A stretch of 64,000 nucleotides of DNA, from the NCBI GenBank assembly GCA_963782965.1, contig CAWALV010000002.1, positions 868,001-932,000 of the forward strand, given 5' to 3'. Below are positions 14,449 to 24,348 of this stretch, one piece after another (the stretch's first letter is position 1; every line of letters starts with the position of its first letter). The translations under genes were made by a program, and so were the position numbers. Origin of the DNA: CAWALV01 sp963782965. Lineage in GTDB: Bacteria; Actinomycetota; Actinomycetes; Acidothermales; Acidothermaceae. The notes under the pieces are model-generated. The model was not told the origin of the DNA and made no database searches. It worked only from the letters and a program-made list of their open reading frames with translations.

Positions 14449-16551
14449 GTGGCAACAGACCTCATGACCGACCTGGGCAAGGTCCGCAACATCGGGATCA
14501 TGGCCCATATCGACGCGGGCAAGACCACGACGACGGAGCGGATCCTCTTCTACACCGGCATCAACTACAAGATCGGTGAGGTCCACGAGGGCTCCGCCAC
14601 GATGGACTGGATGGCGCAAGAGCAAGAGCGCGGCATCACGATCACGTCGGCGGCGACGACCTGCCAGTGGAACGGTCACACGATCAACATCATCGACACG
14701 CCCGGCCACGTCGACTTCACCGTCGAGGTCGAGCGTTCGTTGCGCGTGCTCGACGGCGCGGTGGCGGTCTTCGACGCTGTCGCCGGTGTCGAGCCGCAGT
14801 CCGAGACCGTCTGGCGGCAGGCCGACAAGTACAAGGTTCCGCGGATCTGCTTCGTCAACAAGATGGACCGCGTCGGCGCCGAGTTCCACCGCACCGTCGA
14901 CATGATCGTCACCCGGCTGAACGCCGTCCCGCTGGTCATCCAGTTGCCGTGGGGCGTCGAGGCCGACTTCAAGGGCGTCATCGACCTGGTCGAATCTCGG
15001 GCCCTGCTGTGGAGCGGTGAGGGCAAGGGCGAAGCCTACGAGGTCGTCGACGTTCCGTCCGACCACCGCGAGGTCGTGCGCGAGTGGCGGGACCGGCTCA
15101 TCGAGACGCTCGCCGAGAACGACGACGAGATGATGGAGCTGTTCCTCGAGGGTGCTGCTCCCACGGTCGAGCAGATCAAGCACGGCATCCGCCGGGCCAC
15201 GGTCGCCGGCAAGCTCACGCCGGTGCTGTGCGGCAGCGCGTTCAAGAACAAGGGCGTGCAGCCGATGCTCGACGCGATCACCGACTACCTGCCGAGCCCG
15301 GTCGAGGTCGGCAGCATCGTCGGCCACAAGCCCGGCGACCCTTCGGTCGAGGTCCTCCGCGAGCCGCGCGACGACCAGCCGCTCGCCGCGCTGGCGTTCA
15401 AGATCATGAGCGACAAGTACCTCGGCAAGCTCACCTACCTGCGCATCTACTCCGGCAGGTTGGTCGCCGGATCGTCGATGCTGAACTCCACGAAGGACAG
15501 GAAGGAACGCATCGGTCGCCTGCTTCGCATGCACGCGAACAAGCAGGAGGACATCGAATCGGCGGGCGCCGGTCAGATCGTCGCGGTCGCGGGTCTGAAG
15601 CAGACCACCACCGGCGACACCCTCTGCGACGCCAACGACCCGGTACTGCTGGAGTCGATGACGTTCCCGACCCCGGTCATCAACGTCGCGATCGAGCCCA
15701 AGACGAAGGCCGACCAGGAAAAGCTCGGTACGGCCATCCAGCGGCTCGCGGAGGAAGACCCCACCTTCCAGGTGCACACCGACGAGGAGACGGGTCAGAC
15801 CATCATCGCCGGCATGGGCGAACTCCACCTCGACATCCTCGTCGACCGCATGAAGCGCGAGTTCAACGTGGAAGCCAACGTGGGCAAGCCGCAGGTCGCT
15901 TACCGCGAGACCATCCGCCGCAAGATCGAGAAGGTCGACTACACCCACAAGAAGCAGACCGGTGGCTCCGGGCAGTTCGCCCGCGTGATCATCGACGTCG
16001 AACCGGGCGGCGGCGCTGACGGCGACGCCGGGTACGAGTTCGTCAACAAGGTCTCCGGTGGTCGAATCCCGCGGGAGTACATCCCTGCGGTCGACGCCGG
16101 TTGCCAGGAGGCGATGGAGTTCGGCGTCCTGGCCGGCTATCCGATGGTCAACATCGTGGTCACGCTCCAAGACGGCGCGTTCCACGACGTCGACTCCTCC
16201 GAGCTCGCGTTCAAGATCGCCGGTTCGATGGCGTTCAAGGAGGCCGCGCGCAAGGCCGACCCGGTGTTGCTCGAGCCGATCATGGCGGTCGAGGTGCGTA
16301 CGCCCGAGGACTACATGGGCGACGTCATCGGCGATATCAACAGCCGCCGCGGCATCATGCAGGCGATGGACGACATCGCGGGTACCCGGGTCATCCGGGC
16401 CCAGGTGCCGCTCTCGGAGATGTTCGGTTACGTGGGCGACTTGCGCAGTCGCACGCAAGGCCGGGCGAGCTACAGCATGGAGTTCGACTCCTACGCCGAG
16501 GTCCCCAAGGGCGTCGCGGAGGAGATCATCAAGAAGGCCCGTGGCGAGTAG
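14449..16551 (+). CDS. fusA: Elongation factor G
   Basis: A 700-residue translocation GTPase. The GTG at 14449 is chosen because it follows GAAGAGAGAG by about 11 bp and gives the usual short N-terminus before LGKVRNIGIMAHIDAGKTTTTERIL, which contains the P-loop (AHIDAGKT). DTPGHVDFT and NKMDR are the G3 and G4 motifs. Domain II begins around residue 300 (DDQPLAALAFKIMSDKY), and domains III-V extend to the C-terminus. An in-frame ATG at 14464 is a possible alternative start. Confidence 0.97.
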   Translation: MATDLMTDLGKVRNIGIMAHIDAGKTTTTERILFYTGINYKIGEVHEGSATMDWMAQEQERGITITSAATTCQWNGHTINIIDTPGHVDFTVEVERSLRVLDGAVAVFDAVAGVEPQSETVWRQADKYKVPRICFVNKMDRVGAEFHRTVDMIVTRLNAVPLVIQLPWGVEADFKGVIDLVESRALLWSGEGKGEAYEVVDVPSDHREVVREWRDRLIETLAENDDEMMELFLEGAAPTVEQIKHGIRRATVAGKLTPVLCGSAFKNKGVQPMLDAITDYLPSPVEVGSIVGHKPGDPSVEVLREPRDDQPLAALAFKIMSDKYLGKLTYLRIYSGRLVAGSSMLNSTKDRKERIGRLLRMHANKQEDIESAGAGQIVAVAGLKQTTTGDTLCDANDPVLLESMTFPTPVINVAIEPKTKADQEKLGTAIQRLAEEDPTFQVHTDEETGQTIIAGMGELHLDILVDRMKREFNVEANVGKPQVAYRETIRRKIEKVDYTHKKQTGGSGQFARVIIDVEPGGGADGDAGYEFVNKVSGGRIPREYIPAVDAGCQEAMEFGVLAGYPMVNIVVTLQDGAFHDVDSSELAFKIAGSMAFKEAARKADPVLLEPIMAVEVRTPEDYMGDVIGDINSRRGIMQAMDDIAGTRVIRAQVPLSEMFGYVGDLRSRTQGRASYSMEFDSYAEVPKGVAEEIIKKARGE

Positions 16552-16627
16552 CCACAACCAACCGACCAATCAATCCAACAGTCCCGCACGTCGTACGGCG
16601 AAGTAATCCATCCTCAAGGAGCACCCA

Positions 16628-17821
<1,194 letters not shown>

Positions 17822-17826
17822 CGCGC

Positions 17827-17860
17827 ACGGCGGCCGGAGGTAGCAACCTCCGGCCGCCGT
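17827..17860 (+). terminator. Strong hairpin at the end of the str cluster
   Basis: ACGGCGGCCGGAGGT (17827-17841) pairs perfectly over 15 bp with ACCTCCGGCCGCCGT (17846-17860) around loop AGCA. No T-tract follows, as is usual for GC-rich actinobacterial terminators. It separates tuf from rpsJ. I see no convincing -35/-10 pair in the 76 bp before rpsJ. Confidence 0.75.
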
Positions 17861-17936
17861 CACGCGAGAAGCAACACCAGCACGAGAACGAGCAAGCAGT
17901 ACCGGCAGCGTTACGAGAGACAGGAACCGGCACACC

Positions 17937-18245
17937 ATGGCGGGACAGAAGATCCGCATCCGGCTCAAGGCCTACGACCACGAGGTCATCGACAGCTCGG
18001 CGCGCAAGATCGTCGAGACGGTGACGCGCACGGGTGCGCACGTGGCCGGCCCCGTGCCGCTGCCCACCGAGAAGAACGTGTACTGCGTGATTCGTTCGCC
18101 CCACAAGTACAAGGACAGCCGCGAGCACTTCGAGATGCGCACCCACAAGCGGCTGATCGACATTCTCGACCCCACGCCCAAGACCGTCGACTCGCTGATG
18201 CGCCTCGACCTGCCGGCTGGTGTCGACATCGAGATCAAGCTGTAA
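17937..18245 (+). CDS. rpsJ: 30S ribosomal protein S10
   Basis: A 102-residue head protein of the 30S subunit that also partners NusB in antitermination. It reads MAGQKIRIRLKAYDHEVID and contains the family segment SPHKYKDSREHFEMRTHKRLIDI. The ATG at 17937 follows GACAGGAACC. First gene of the S10-spc-alpha run; rplC follows 16 bp later. Confidence 0.97.
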   Translation: MAGQKIRIRLKAYDHEVIDSSARKIVETVTRTGAHVAGPVPLPTEKNVYCVIRSPHKYKDSREHFEMRTHKRLIDILDPTPKTVDSLMRLDLPAGVDIEIKL

Positions 18246-18261
18246 GAGGGACGCGACTTCC

Positions 18262-18930
18262 ATGGCTAAGCAGATCAAGGGCTTGCTGGGCGAAAAGCTC
18301 GGCATGACACAGGTCTTCGACGAAACGGGACGCGTCGTCCCCGTGACCGTCGTCCAGGCCGGACCCTGCGTCGTGACGCAGGTCCGCACGCCGGACGTCG
18401 ACGGGTACACCGCCGTGCAGATCGCCTACGGCGCGATCGACCCGCGCAAGGTGAACAAGCCGGAGACCGGGCACTTCCGCAAGGCCGGCGTTCCACCCCG
18501 CCGCTACTTGGCAGAGGTGCGCACCGCCGACGCGACCGAGTACACCCTCGGCGAGGAAGTCACCGTCGAGGTGTTCGCGGCCGGGCAGAAGGTCGACGTC
18601 GTCGGCACGAGCAAGGGCAAGGGCTTCGCGGGCGTCATGAAGCGACACAACTTCAAGGGCCTGTCGAGTTCGCACGGCACCGAGCGCAAGCACCGCTCGC
18701 CCGGTTCGATCGGCGCGTGTGCCACGCCGTCCCGCGTCTTCAAGGGCGTTCGGATGGCCGGCCGGATGGGCGGCGTGCGGACCACCACGCAGAACCTCAC
18801 CGTGCAGGCGATCGACGCCGGCGCCAACCTGATCCTGGTCAAGGGCGCGGTACCCGGCCCGATCGGCAGCCTGGTCTACGTCCACACGGCGGCCAAGGGC
18901 AACGCGAGCAAGGCCGGAGGTGCGGCATGA
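18262..18930 (+). CDS. rplC: 50S ribosomal protein L3
   Basis: A 222-residue early-assembly protein whose loop reaches near the peptidyl-transferase centre. It starts MAKQIKGLLGEKLGMTQVFD at ATG 18262 behind AGAGGGACG and carries the FAGVMKRHNFKG loop. The stop overlaps the rplD start (ATGA), implying coupled translation. Confidence 0.97.
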   Translation: MAKQIKGLLGEKLGMTQVFDETGRVVPVTVVQAGPCVVTQVRTPDVDGYTAVQIAYGAIDPRKVNKPETGHFRKAGVPPRRYLAEVRTADATEYTLGEEVTVEVFAAGQKVDVVGTSKGKGFAGVMKRHNFKGLSSSHGTERKHRSPGSIGACATPSRVFKGVRMAGRMGGVRTTTQNLTVQAIDAGANLILVKGAVPGPIGSLVYVHTAAKGNASKAGGAA

Positions 18931-19586
18931 GCGAGACCACGACGGTGACCGTCACGGGCACGTCGCGCACGATCGAGCTGCCGGCCGAGGTGTTCGACGT
19001 CCAGGTGAACATTCCGTTGATTCACCAGGTCGTCGTCGGCCAACTGGCGGCCGCCCGGCAGGGCACCCATGACACGAAGACGCGCGGCGAGGTCTCCGGT
19101 GGCGGCAAGAAGCCGTACCGGCAGAAGGGCACCGGCCGCGCGCGGCAGGGCTCGACTCGGGCGCCGCAGTTCGCCGGCGGTGGCGTGGCGCACGGCCCCA
19201 CCCCGCGCAACTACGAGCAGCGGACGCCGAAGAAGATGAAGGCCGCCGCGCTGCGCGGAGCGCTCTCCGATCGCGCGAGGGCCGGGCGCGTCCACGTGCT
19301 CGGCGGGCTCGTCGAGGGCGAGGTGCCCTCCACGAAGAACGCGATCGCCGCGCTGACCGAAGCGGTTGGCGACAAGCGCCGCAACGTGCTCGTCGTCCTC
19401 GACCGCGACGACCAGATCGGCTGGAAGAGCCTGCGCAACGTCGTGCGCGTGCACCTGCTCGCGGTCGACCAACTCAACACCTACGACGTCCTCGTCGCCG
19501 ACGACGTCGTCTTCACCGAGGCCGCGCTGAACGTCTTCTTGGGCAAGGGCGGCGACGGCGCTGTCGACGAGGAGGCCGCGAAGTGA
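18927..19586 (+). CDS. rplD: 50S ribosomal protein L4
   Basis: A 219-residue protein with an extended loop lining the exit tunnel. The conserved loop reads GEVSGGGKKPYRQKGTGRAR, followed by QGSTRAPQFAGGGVAHGP. In E. coli L4 also represses the S10 operon; I find no matching leader upstream of rpsJ. Its ATG overlaps the rplC stop by 4 nt and its stop overlaps the rplW start (GTGA). The last residues are acidic (DEEAAK). Confidence 0.96.
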   Translation: MSETTTVTVTGTSRTIELPAEVFDVQVNIPLIHQVVVGQLAAARQGTHDTKTRGEVSGGGKKPYRQKGTGRARQGSTRAPQFAGGGVAHGPTPRNYEQRTPKKMKAAALRGALSDRARAGRVHVLGGLVEGEVPSTKNAIAALTEAVGDKRRNVLVVLDRDDQIGWKSLRNVVRVHLLAVDQLNTYDVLVADDVVFTEAALNVFLGKGGDGAVDEEAAK

Positions 19587-19879
19587 TCCCCGACCCGCGT
19601 GACGTCCTGCTCGCTCCGGTCATCTCGGAGAAGAGCTACGGGCTGCTCGACCAGAACAAGTACACCTTCATCGTCGCGCCGCACGCCAACAAGACCCAGA
19701 TCAAGATCGCGGTCGAGCAGGTGTTCAGCGTCAAGGTGACAGACGTCAACACGATCAACCGGCAGGGCAAGCGCAAGCGCACGCGCGGTGGCTTCGGCAA
19801 GCGCAACGACACCAAGCGCGCGATCGTGACGCTGGTGCCGGGCGACCGCATCGACCTGTTCGCCGTACCGGTGAGCTGA
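19583..19879 (+). CDS. rplW: 50S ribosomal protein L23
   Basis: A 98-residue protein at the exit-tunnel rim where trigger factor and SRP dock. The sequence IPDPRDVLLAPVISEKSYGLLDQNKYTFIV is typical, as is VKVTDVNTINRQGKRKRTRGGFGKRND. The GTG start at 19583 overlaps the rplD stop and is preceded by GAGGAGG inside rplD. Confidence 0.96.
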   Translation: MIPDPRDVLLAPVISEKSYGLLDQNKYTFIVAPHANKTQIKIAVEQVFSVKVTDVNTINRQGKRKRTRGGFGKRNDTKRAIVTLVPGDRIDLFAVPVS

Positions 19880-19900
19880 GCGAGCTAAGGAAGAGATTCG

Positions 19901-20734
19901 ATGGGCATCCGCAAGTACAAGCCGACGACGCCGGGCCGTCGTGGCGCGAGCGTGGCCGACTTCGTCGAGCTCACTCGCAGCGAGCCGGAGAAGTCGCTGG
20001 TGCGCCCGCTGCACTCCAAGGGCGGCCGCAACGTGCACGGCCGGGTGACGACGCGTCACCAGGGCGGTGGCCACAAGCGTGCCTACCGGGTCATCGACTT
20101 CCGGCGCGGCGACAAGGACGGCGTGCCGGCCAAGGTCGCCCACATCGAGTACGACCCGAACCGCACCGCGCGCATCGCGCTGCTGCACTACGCGGACGGC
20201 GAGAAGCGCTACATCCTGGCGCCCGCCAAGCTGCAGCAGGGTGACACGGTCGAGGCCGGCCCGAGCAGCGACATCAAGCCCGGTAACAACCTGCCGCTGC
20301 GCAACATCCCGGTCGGCACCGTCGTCCACGCCATCGAACTGCGGCCCGGCGGCGGCGCGAAGATCGCGCGGTCGGCCGGTGCGAGCGTGCAACTCGTGGC
20401 GAAGGAAGGCGCGTTCGCCCAGCTGCGCATGCCCTCCGGGGAAATCCGCAACGTCGACGTCCGCTGCCGGGCAACCGTCGGTGAGGTCGGCAACGCGGAG
20501 CAGTCGAACATCAACTGGGGTAAGGCGGGCCGACTGCGCTGGAAGGGCAAGCGTCCCAGCGTCCGAGGTGTCGCCATGAACCCGGTCGACCACCCGCTCG
20601 GTGGTGGCGAAGGCAAGTCCTCCGGCGGTCGCCACCCGGTCAGCCCCTGGGGCAAGCCCGAAGGGCGCACCCGCCGCGCCCGCAAGGAAAGCGATGCCCT
20701 CATCGTCCGCCGTCGTAAGTCCAAGAAGCGCTAG
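19901..20734 (+). CDS. rplB: 50S ribosomal protein L2
   Basis: A 277-residue protein needed for subunit joining and peptidyl-transferase function. It starts MGIRKYKPTTPGRRGASVADF and ends with the conserved GGGEGKSSGGRHPVSPWGKP region, which holds the functionally important His, and a basic RRRKSKKR tail. The start follows AAGGAAGAG. Full family length. Confidence 0.97.
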   Translation: MGIRKYKPTTPGRRGASVADFVELTRSEPEKSLVRPLHSKGGRNVHGRVTTRHQGGGHKRAYRVIDFRRGDKDGVPAKVAHIEYDPNRTARIALLHYADGEKRYILAPAKLQQGDTVEAGPSSDIKPGNNLPLRNIPVGTVVHAIELRPGGGAKIARSAGASVQLVAKEGAFAQLRMPSGEIRNVDVRCRATVGEVGNAEQSNINWGKAGRLRWKGKRPSVRGVAMNPVDHPLGGGEGKSSGGRHPVSPWGKPEGRTRRARKESDALIVRRRKSKKR

Positions 20735-20746
20735 GAGCACCTCGCG

Positions 20747-21028
20747 ATGCCGCGCAGCCTGAAGAAGGGGCCCTTTGTCGACGACCATCTCCAGAAGAAG
20801 GTCGACGCACAAAACTCGAAGGGCACCAAGAACGTCATCAAGACGTGGTCACGGCGCTCGATGATCGTGCCCGACATGCTCGGCCACACCATCGCAGTGC
20901 ACGACGGGCGCAAGCATGTCCCGGTGTTCATCACCGAGTCGATGGTCGGGCACAAGCTCGGCGAGTTCGCGCCCACTCGCACCTTCCGCGGGCACGTCAA
21001 GGACGATCGGAGGGCTCGCCGTGGCTAG
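20747..21028 (+). CDS. rpsS: 30S ribosomal protein S19
   Basis: A 93-residue protein of the 30S head that contacts S13 and the A-site finger. It starts MPRSLKKGPFVDDHL and contains GHTIAVHDGRKHVPVFITESMVGHKLGEF. The gene overlaps the GTG of rplV by 8 nt, so ribosomes likely pass on directly. Confidence 0.97.
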   Translation: MPRSLKKGPFVDDHLQKKVDAQNSKGTKNVIKTWSRRSMIVPDMLGHTIAVHDGRKHVPVFITESMVGHKLGEFAPTRTFRGHVKDDRRARRG

Positions 21029-21875
21029 TCCGCTCGGTTCGTCCAACGCGGCCACCCGCGCATTGTCGGGCCCGGTCGTTCGCGCCCAGGCGAAGCTGCG
21101 CTACTCGACGATTGCGCCGATGAAGGCGCGTCGTGTCGTCGACCTCGTGCGTGGCTTGCCCGCCGACGAGGCGCTGGCCATTTTGCGGTTCGCCCCGCAG
21201 GGTGCCAGCGAGTCGGTGTACAAGGTGCTCGCCAGTGCGGTTGCCAACGCCCAGCACTGGGCGGCGCAACGCAACGAGCGTCTCGAGGTCGAAGACCTCG
21301 TGGTCTCCCAGGCGTACGTCGACGAGGGCCCGACGCTCAAGCGTTTCCGCCCGCGCGCGCAAGGGCGGGCCTACCGCATCCGCAAGCGCACCAGCCACAT
21401 CACGATCCACGTCGAGTCGTGGCCGGCCGAGGCCGAGACACTCGCGAACAAGCGCGCCGTTCCGAAGCGACCCAGGCCGGTCCGGTTGGTAGCGCAGGCG
21501 CCGAAGTCGCCTGCGGTTGCCGGCGAGGCGAGCCCGAAGCCGAGGCGGCGCGGCAGTGCCCCGCGCGAGACGGAGCAGTTGGCGGCTGCCGAGGTCGAGA
21601 CGACCGAGAGCGTCGAACTCGACGAGGCCGCAGCGCCCGACGAGGGCGCGGCCGCCAAGAAGACGGCGGCGAAGGCCACCGCAGCGAAGAAGACGGCCGC
21701 CAAGAAGGCGCCTGCAGGGAAATCGGCCGCTCCGAAGGCTCCGGCCGACGAATCTGCTGCCAAGAAGACGGCGGCGAAGAAGACAGCGGCGAAGAAGACA
21801 GCGGCGAAGAAGCCCGCTGACGAGCGCGCCGACGAATCAGGCAACCCTGCCGAGGACGAAGGAGAGACCCGCTAG
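21021..21875 (+). CDS. rplV: 50S ribosomal protein L22 with long Lys/Ala-rich C-terminal tail
   Basis: A 284-residue product, about twice the usual 110-150. Residues 1 to about 135 are the L22 core, from VRAQAKLRYSTIAPMKARRVVDLVRGL to the beta-hairpin region RPRAQGRAYRIRKRTSHITI that lines the exit tunnel. The rest is low complexity: an acidic stretch around VETTESVELDEAAAPDEGA, then basic AAKKTAAKK repeats, ending ADESGNPAEDEGETR. GTG 21021 overlaps rpsS; the TAG shares one base with the rpsC GTG. Lys/Ala tails resembling histone H1 are known on some actinobacterial L22 proteins; their role here is unknown. Confidence 0.95.
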   Translation: MASPLGSSNAATRALSGPVVRAQAKLRYSTIAPMKARRVVDLVRGLPADEALAILRFAPQGASESVYKVLASAVANAQHWAAQRNERLEVEDLVVSQAYVDEGPTLKRFRPRAQGRAYRIRKRTSHITIHVESWPAEAETLANKRAVPKRPRPVRLVAQAPKSPAVAGEASPKPRRRGSAPRETEQLAAAEVETTESVELDEAAAPDEGAAAKKTAAKATAAKKTAAKKAPAGKSAAPKAPADESAAKKTAAKKTAAKKTAAKKPADERADESGNPAEDEGETR

Positions 21876-22918
21876 TGGGCCAGAAGGTCAACCCGCACGG
21901 GTTCCGGCTCGGCATCACCACCGAGTTCAAGAGCCGTTGGTACGCGGACAAGCTCTATCGCGACTACGTCAAGGAAGACGTCGCGATCAGGCGGATGATG
22001 ACGCGCGGCATGGAACGTGCCGGCATCTCACGCGTCGAGATCGAGCGCACCCGGGATCGGGTGCGGGTCGACATCCACACCGCGCGGCCCGGCATCGTCA
22101 TCGGACGCCGCGGCGCGGAGGCCGACCGCATCCGTGGCGACCTCGAGAAGCTGACCAGCAAGCAGGTGCAGCTGAACATCCTCGAGGTCAAGAACCCCGA
22201 GATCGACGCGCAACTCGTCGCGCAGGGCGTCGCCGAGCAGCTGACCCAGCGGGTTTCGTTCCGCCGGGCGATGCGCAAGGCGATGCAGAGCGCGCTGAAG
22301 TCGGGCGCCAAGGGCATCCGGGTTCAGGTTTCCGGCCGCCTCGGCGGTGCCGAGATGAGCCGCACCGAGTTCTACCGTGAGGGCCGGGTGCCGTTGCACA
22401 CGCTGCGTGCCGACATCGACTACGGCTTCTACGAAGCGCGGACTACGTTCGGCCGGATCGGTGTGAAGGTCTGGATCTTCAAGGGCGACATCCTGCCCGG
22501 CGTTGCCGGCCGGGGCGAGCACGAAGGGGTTCCGGGGCGCATCCCGCCGCGGGCGCCGGCACGCCCGGCCCGCGCGCCGCGAGCCGGCGGACGCCGAGAA
22601 GCACCCGCTGCCGGCGCCCCGACTGCCCCCACCGCTACCGCTGCCACGGCCGCTGCGCCGGTGACGGCTGCCGCCGAGGAAGCGGCACCCGCCGCGCCCG
22701 AAACGGTCGAGACGCCGGTTGCCGCCGCGCAAGCAACGGCACCCGAGACCACCGCACCCGAGGCCGCCGCTCCCGAGGCTGCTGCTCCCGAGGCGGCCGC
22801 TCCCGAGGCGGCCGCTCCCGAGGCGGCTGCGCCTGAAGCTGCCGCGCCTGAAGCTGCCGCGCCTGAGGCTGCTGCTCCCGAGGCGGCCGCATCCGACACG
22901 AGTGCAGAGGAGAGCTGA
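21875..22918 (+). CDS. rpsC: 30S ribosomal protein S3 with long Ala/Pro/Glu repeat tail
   Basis: A 347-residue protein, against 210-280 in the family. The core (to about residue 215) starts GQKVNPHGFRLGITTEFKSRWYADK, has the KH segment GIVIGRRGAEADRIR, and ends with the YGFYEARTTFGRIGVKVWIFKGD region that lines the mRNA entry channel. After a basic Arg/Pro linker comes a tail of Ala/Thr/Pro and then repeated APEAA units (22740-22895). The tail is acidic overall. The start overlaps the rplV stop by one base. Confidence 0.96.
   Translation: MGQKVNPHGFRLGITTEFKSRWYADKLYRDYVKEDVAIRRMMTRGMERAGISRVEIERTRDRVRVDIHTARPGIVIGRRGAEADRIRGDLEKLTSKQVQLNILEVKNPEIDAQLVAQGVAEQLTQRVSFRRAMRKAMQSALKSGAKGIRVQVSGRLGGAEMSRTEFYREGRVPLHTLRADIDYGFYEARTTFGRIGVKVWIFKGDILPGVAGRGEHEGVPGRIPPRAPARPARAPRAGGRREAPAAGAPTAPTATAATAAAPVTAAAEEAAPAAPETVETPVAAAQATAPETTAPEAAAPEAAAPEAAAPEAAAPEAAAPEAAAPEAAAPEAAAPEAAASDTSAEES
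22740..22895 (+). repeat. 15-bp in-frame tandem repeats in rpsC tail
   Basis: Imperfect tandem units of 15 bp, of the type GAGGCGGCCGCTCCC, encode successive EAAAP pentapeptides. Third-position differences between units show they are not a very recent expansion. The array sits wholly in the low-complexity S3 tail. Confidence 0.8.
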
Positions 22919-22921
22919 GTC

Positions 22922-23341
22922 ATGCTCGTCCCCCGCAGGGTCAAGCACCGCAAGCAGCACCACCCCGGTCGGTCGGGTGCTGCCAAGGGCGGTACGCACG
23001 TCGTGTTCGGCGAGTTCGGCATCCAGGCGCTGGAGCCGGCGTACGTCACGAACCGGCAGATCGAGTCGGCGCGTATCGCGATGACGCGGCACATCCGGCG
23101 TGGCGGAAAGGTCTGGATCAACATCTATCCCGACCGCCCGCTCACCAAGAAGCCGGCCGAAACCCGGATGGGTTCCGGCAAGGGTTCCCCGGAGTGGTGG
23201 ATCGCCAACGTCAAGCCGGGCCGCGTCATGTTCGAGCTTGCCGGCGTGCCCGAGCCGATCGCGCGCGAGGCGATGCGTCGTGCCATGCACAAGCTGCCGA
23301 TGAAGTGCCGGTTCGTGCGGCGGGAGGTCGACGCGTCGTGA
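22922..23341 (+). CDS. rplP: 50S ribosomal protein L16
   Basis: A 139-residue protein near the A-site tRNA elbow and peptidyl-transferase centre. It starts MLVPRRVKHRKQHHPGRSGAA and contains RMGSGKGSPEWWIANVKPGR with the Arg of the RMG motif that can be hydroxylated in some bacteria. ATG 22922 is 3 bp after the rpsC stop. Confidence 0.97.
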   Translation: MLVPRRVKHRKQHHPGRSGAAKGGTHVVFGEFGIQALEPAYVTNRQIESARIAMTRHIRRGGKVWINIYPDRPLTKKPAETRMGSGKGSPEWWIANVKPGRVMFELAGVPEPIAREAMRRAMHKLPMKCRFVRREVDAS

Positions 23342-23387
23342 CTCTGCTTTCCCGCCGCCTCCGCCGCTTCGCTTTGGAGGACGGCTC

Positions 23388-23624
23388 GTGAACAAGCACA
23401 CCGAAGAGCTGCGTGGGCTCGAGACCGACGAGCTCGTCAACCGGTTGCGCGAAGCGAAGGACGAGTTGTTTCGACTCCGCTTCCAGTTCGCCTCCGGCCA
23501 GCTGGAAAGTCATGGCCGGCTGCGGGCCGTGCGCACCGACATCGCGCGCATCTACACGGTCATGCGTGAGATGGAGCTCGGCATCATCATCAAGGAAGAC
23601 AACCCTGAGGACGGCGCGGCATGA
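23388..23624 (+). CDS. rpmC: 50S ribosomal protein L29
   Basis: A 78-residue two-helix protein by the exit tunnel. The family core is LVNRLREAKDELFRLRFQFASGQLE, then RAVRTDIARIYTVMRE. The GTG at 23388 follows GGAGGA. The short acidic end (EDNPEDGAA) runs into the rpsQ start through an ATGA overlap. Confidence 0.96.
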   Translation: MNKHTEELRGLETDELVNRLREAKDELFRLRFQFASGQLESHGRLRAVRTDIARIYTVMREMELGIIIKEDNPEDGAA

Positions 23625-23917
23625 GTGAGACCCGAACCCAGCCGGCCGGCGCTGCCGAAGCGGGCAAGCGCGGCTTCCGCAAGGTGCGGGAGGGTCTGGT
23701 CGTCAGCGACAAGATGGACAAGACCGTCGTCGTCGCCGTCGAGGACCGCGTCAAGCACCCGTTGTACGGCAAGGTCATGCGCCGTACCAGCCGGTTGAAG
23801 GCACATGACGAGCAGAACGAGGCAGGTGTCGGCGACCGCGTGTTGCTGATGGAGACGAAGCCGCTCTCGGCGACGAAGCGTTGGCGCGTGGTCGAGGTTC
23901 TCGAGCGGGCGAAGTAA
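23621..23917 (+). CDS. rpsQ: 30S ribosomal protein S17
   Basis: A 98-residue OB-fold protein binding 16S rRNA. The core begins FRKVREGLVVSDKMDKTVVVAVEDRVKHPLYGKV and contains GDRVLLMETKPLSATKRWRVVEVLERAK. The first 23 residues (SETRTQPAGAAEAGKRG) are a non-conserved extension. Start overlaps rpmC by 4 nt. A 59-bp gap with TCCCGGTAAGC twice precedes rplN. Confidence 0.96.
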   Translation: MSETRTQPAGAAEAGKRGFRKVREGLVVSDKMDKTVVVAVEDRVKHPLYGKVMRRTSRLKAHDEQNEAGVGDRVLLMETKPLSATKRWRVVEVLERAK

Positions 23918-23976
23918 GTCAGGCAGTCAGGTCCCGGTAAGCCAGTTCCCGGTAAGCGATCGAGCAGGAGCCAGCA

Positions 23977-24345
23977 GTGATTCAGCAGGAGTCGCGACTC
24001 AAAGTCGCCGACAACACGGGTGCCAAAGTTATTCTCTGCATCCGCGTCCTCGGTGGCTCGGGCCGGCGCTACGCGGGAATCGGTGACGTCATCGTGGCCA
24101 CCGTCAAGGACGCCCTGCCCGGCGCAGGCGTCAAGAAGGGCGACGTCGTCAAGGCAGTCGTCGTCCGAACCGTCAAGGAGCGTCGTCGTCCCGACGGTTC
24201 GTACATCAAGTTCGACGAGAACGCGGCCGTGCTCATCAGGGACGGCGGCGATCCGCGCGGAACCCGCATCTTCGGCCCGGTCGGTCGTGAGCTGCGCGAG
24301 AAGAAGTTCATGCGCATCATCTCGCTCGCTCCGGAGGTGTTGTAA
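23977..24345 (+). CDS. rplN: 50S ribosomal protein L14
   Basis: A 122-residue protein at the subunit interface and the docking site of silencing factor RsfS. It starts IQQESRLKVADNTGAKVILCIRVLGGS and contains RPDGSYIKFDENAAVLI, ending KKFMRIISLAPEVL. GTG 23977 follows GAGCAGGAG. It opens the classical spc set. Confidence 0.97.
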   Translation: MIQQESRLKVADNTGAKVILCIRVLGGSGRRYAGIGDVIVATVKDALPGAGVKKGDVVKAVVVRTVKERRRPDGSYIKFDENAAVLIRDGGDPRGTRIFGPVGRELREKKFMRIISLAPEVL

Positions 24346-24348
24346 GCG

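Noticed and set aside
14359..16569. A 736-codon open frame antisense to fusA
   Set aside because: Same shadow effect; the opposite strand is a complete EF-G with all motifs.
22740..22895. CRISPR-like array in the rpsC tail
   Set aside because: Units are contiguous 15-bp coding repeats without spacers, in frame with S3.
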